Shown here: piece by piece, positions 45,099 through 45,181 of the stretch
Position numbering within the stretch: the first letter of the stretch is position 1
Layout: each line of letters begins with the position of its first letter
Source of the DNA: Acidobacteriota bacterium
Lineage (GTDB): Bacteria; Acidobacteriota; Thermoanaerobaculia; Multivoradales; JAGPDF01
Reading direction: 5' to 3'
DNA: 45,181 nucleotides
Assembly (NCBI GenBank): GCA_017860005.1
Contig: JAFNAE010000009.1
Coordinates: 1-45,181 of the forward strand
Translations under genes and position numbers: made by a program
The notes under the pieces: generated by a model
Seen by the model: the letters and a program-made list of their open reading frames with translations, nothing else
The model's database searches: none
What the model was told of the DNA's origin: nothing

Positions 45099-45181
45099 TC
45101 AGAGCGTGCGCTGCCAATAGCCGACGTCGATCCAGCGGCCGAGCTTGAAGCCGATCTCGCGGAAGTGGGCCACCTTCACCA
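45099..45181 (-). CDS. GNAT/phosphinothricin-type acetyltransferase, C-terminal end only (cut by window)
   Basis: Minus-strand translation ...VKVAHFREIGFKLGRWIDVGYWQRTL-stop, typical C-terminus of PAT-like GNATs. Confidence 0.7.
   Translation of the reverse strand, partial: VKVAHFREIGFKLGRWIDVGYWQRTL

Overview
A GC-rich bacterial chromosomal window, organised mostly as tight operons. No rRNA, tRNA, CRISPR array or transposase was recognised. Main blocks: (1) an ImuA-ImuB-DnaE2 mutagenic translesion system on the minus strand, with imuA-imuB directly followed by an overlapping PAS/GGDEF/EAL c-di-GMP gene and dnaE2 displaced about 8 kb away. imuA and dnaE2 share an almost identical 18-bp upstream motif (CTTACGCCTGTTTTACGC / CTTTCGCCTCTTTTACGC). 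(2) A TonB-dependent receptor, two universal stress proteins, a VWA protein, a bactofilin, LhgO, a PhzF-like protein, MtgA and an M12-like secreted metalloprotease. (3) A compact aroDE-trpE-trpG-trpD-trpC-trpF-trpB-trpA operon with a terminator-like hairpin right before aroDE. (4) A three-gene multiheme cytochrome operon (31402-37765, minus) with 37 CXXCH motifs plus one CX3CH. It encodes a NapC-family protein, a 21-heme-motif protein fused to a b-type cytochrome, and an 11-heme-motif protein fused to a b-type cytochrome. This is my best candidate for an under-described system. (5) A PLP aminotransferase, membrane proteins, a beta-helix secreted protein and a Coa1-family protein. Strong inverted repeats lie at 13198-13288, 17196-17286 and 37874-37897. 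The taxon looks Acidobacteriota-like, but that is an impression and was not tested. Most very long ORFs in the supplied track are GC-driven antisense artefacts.
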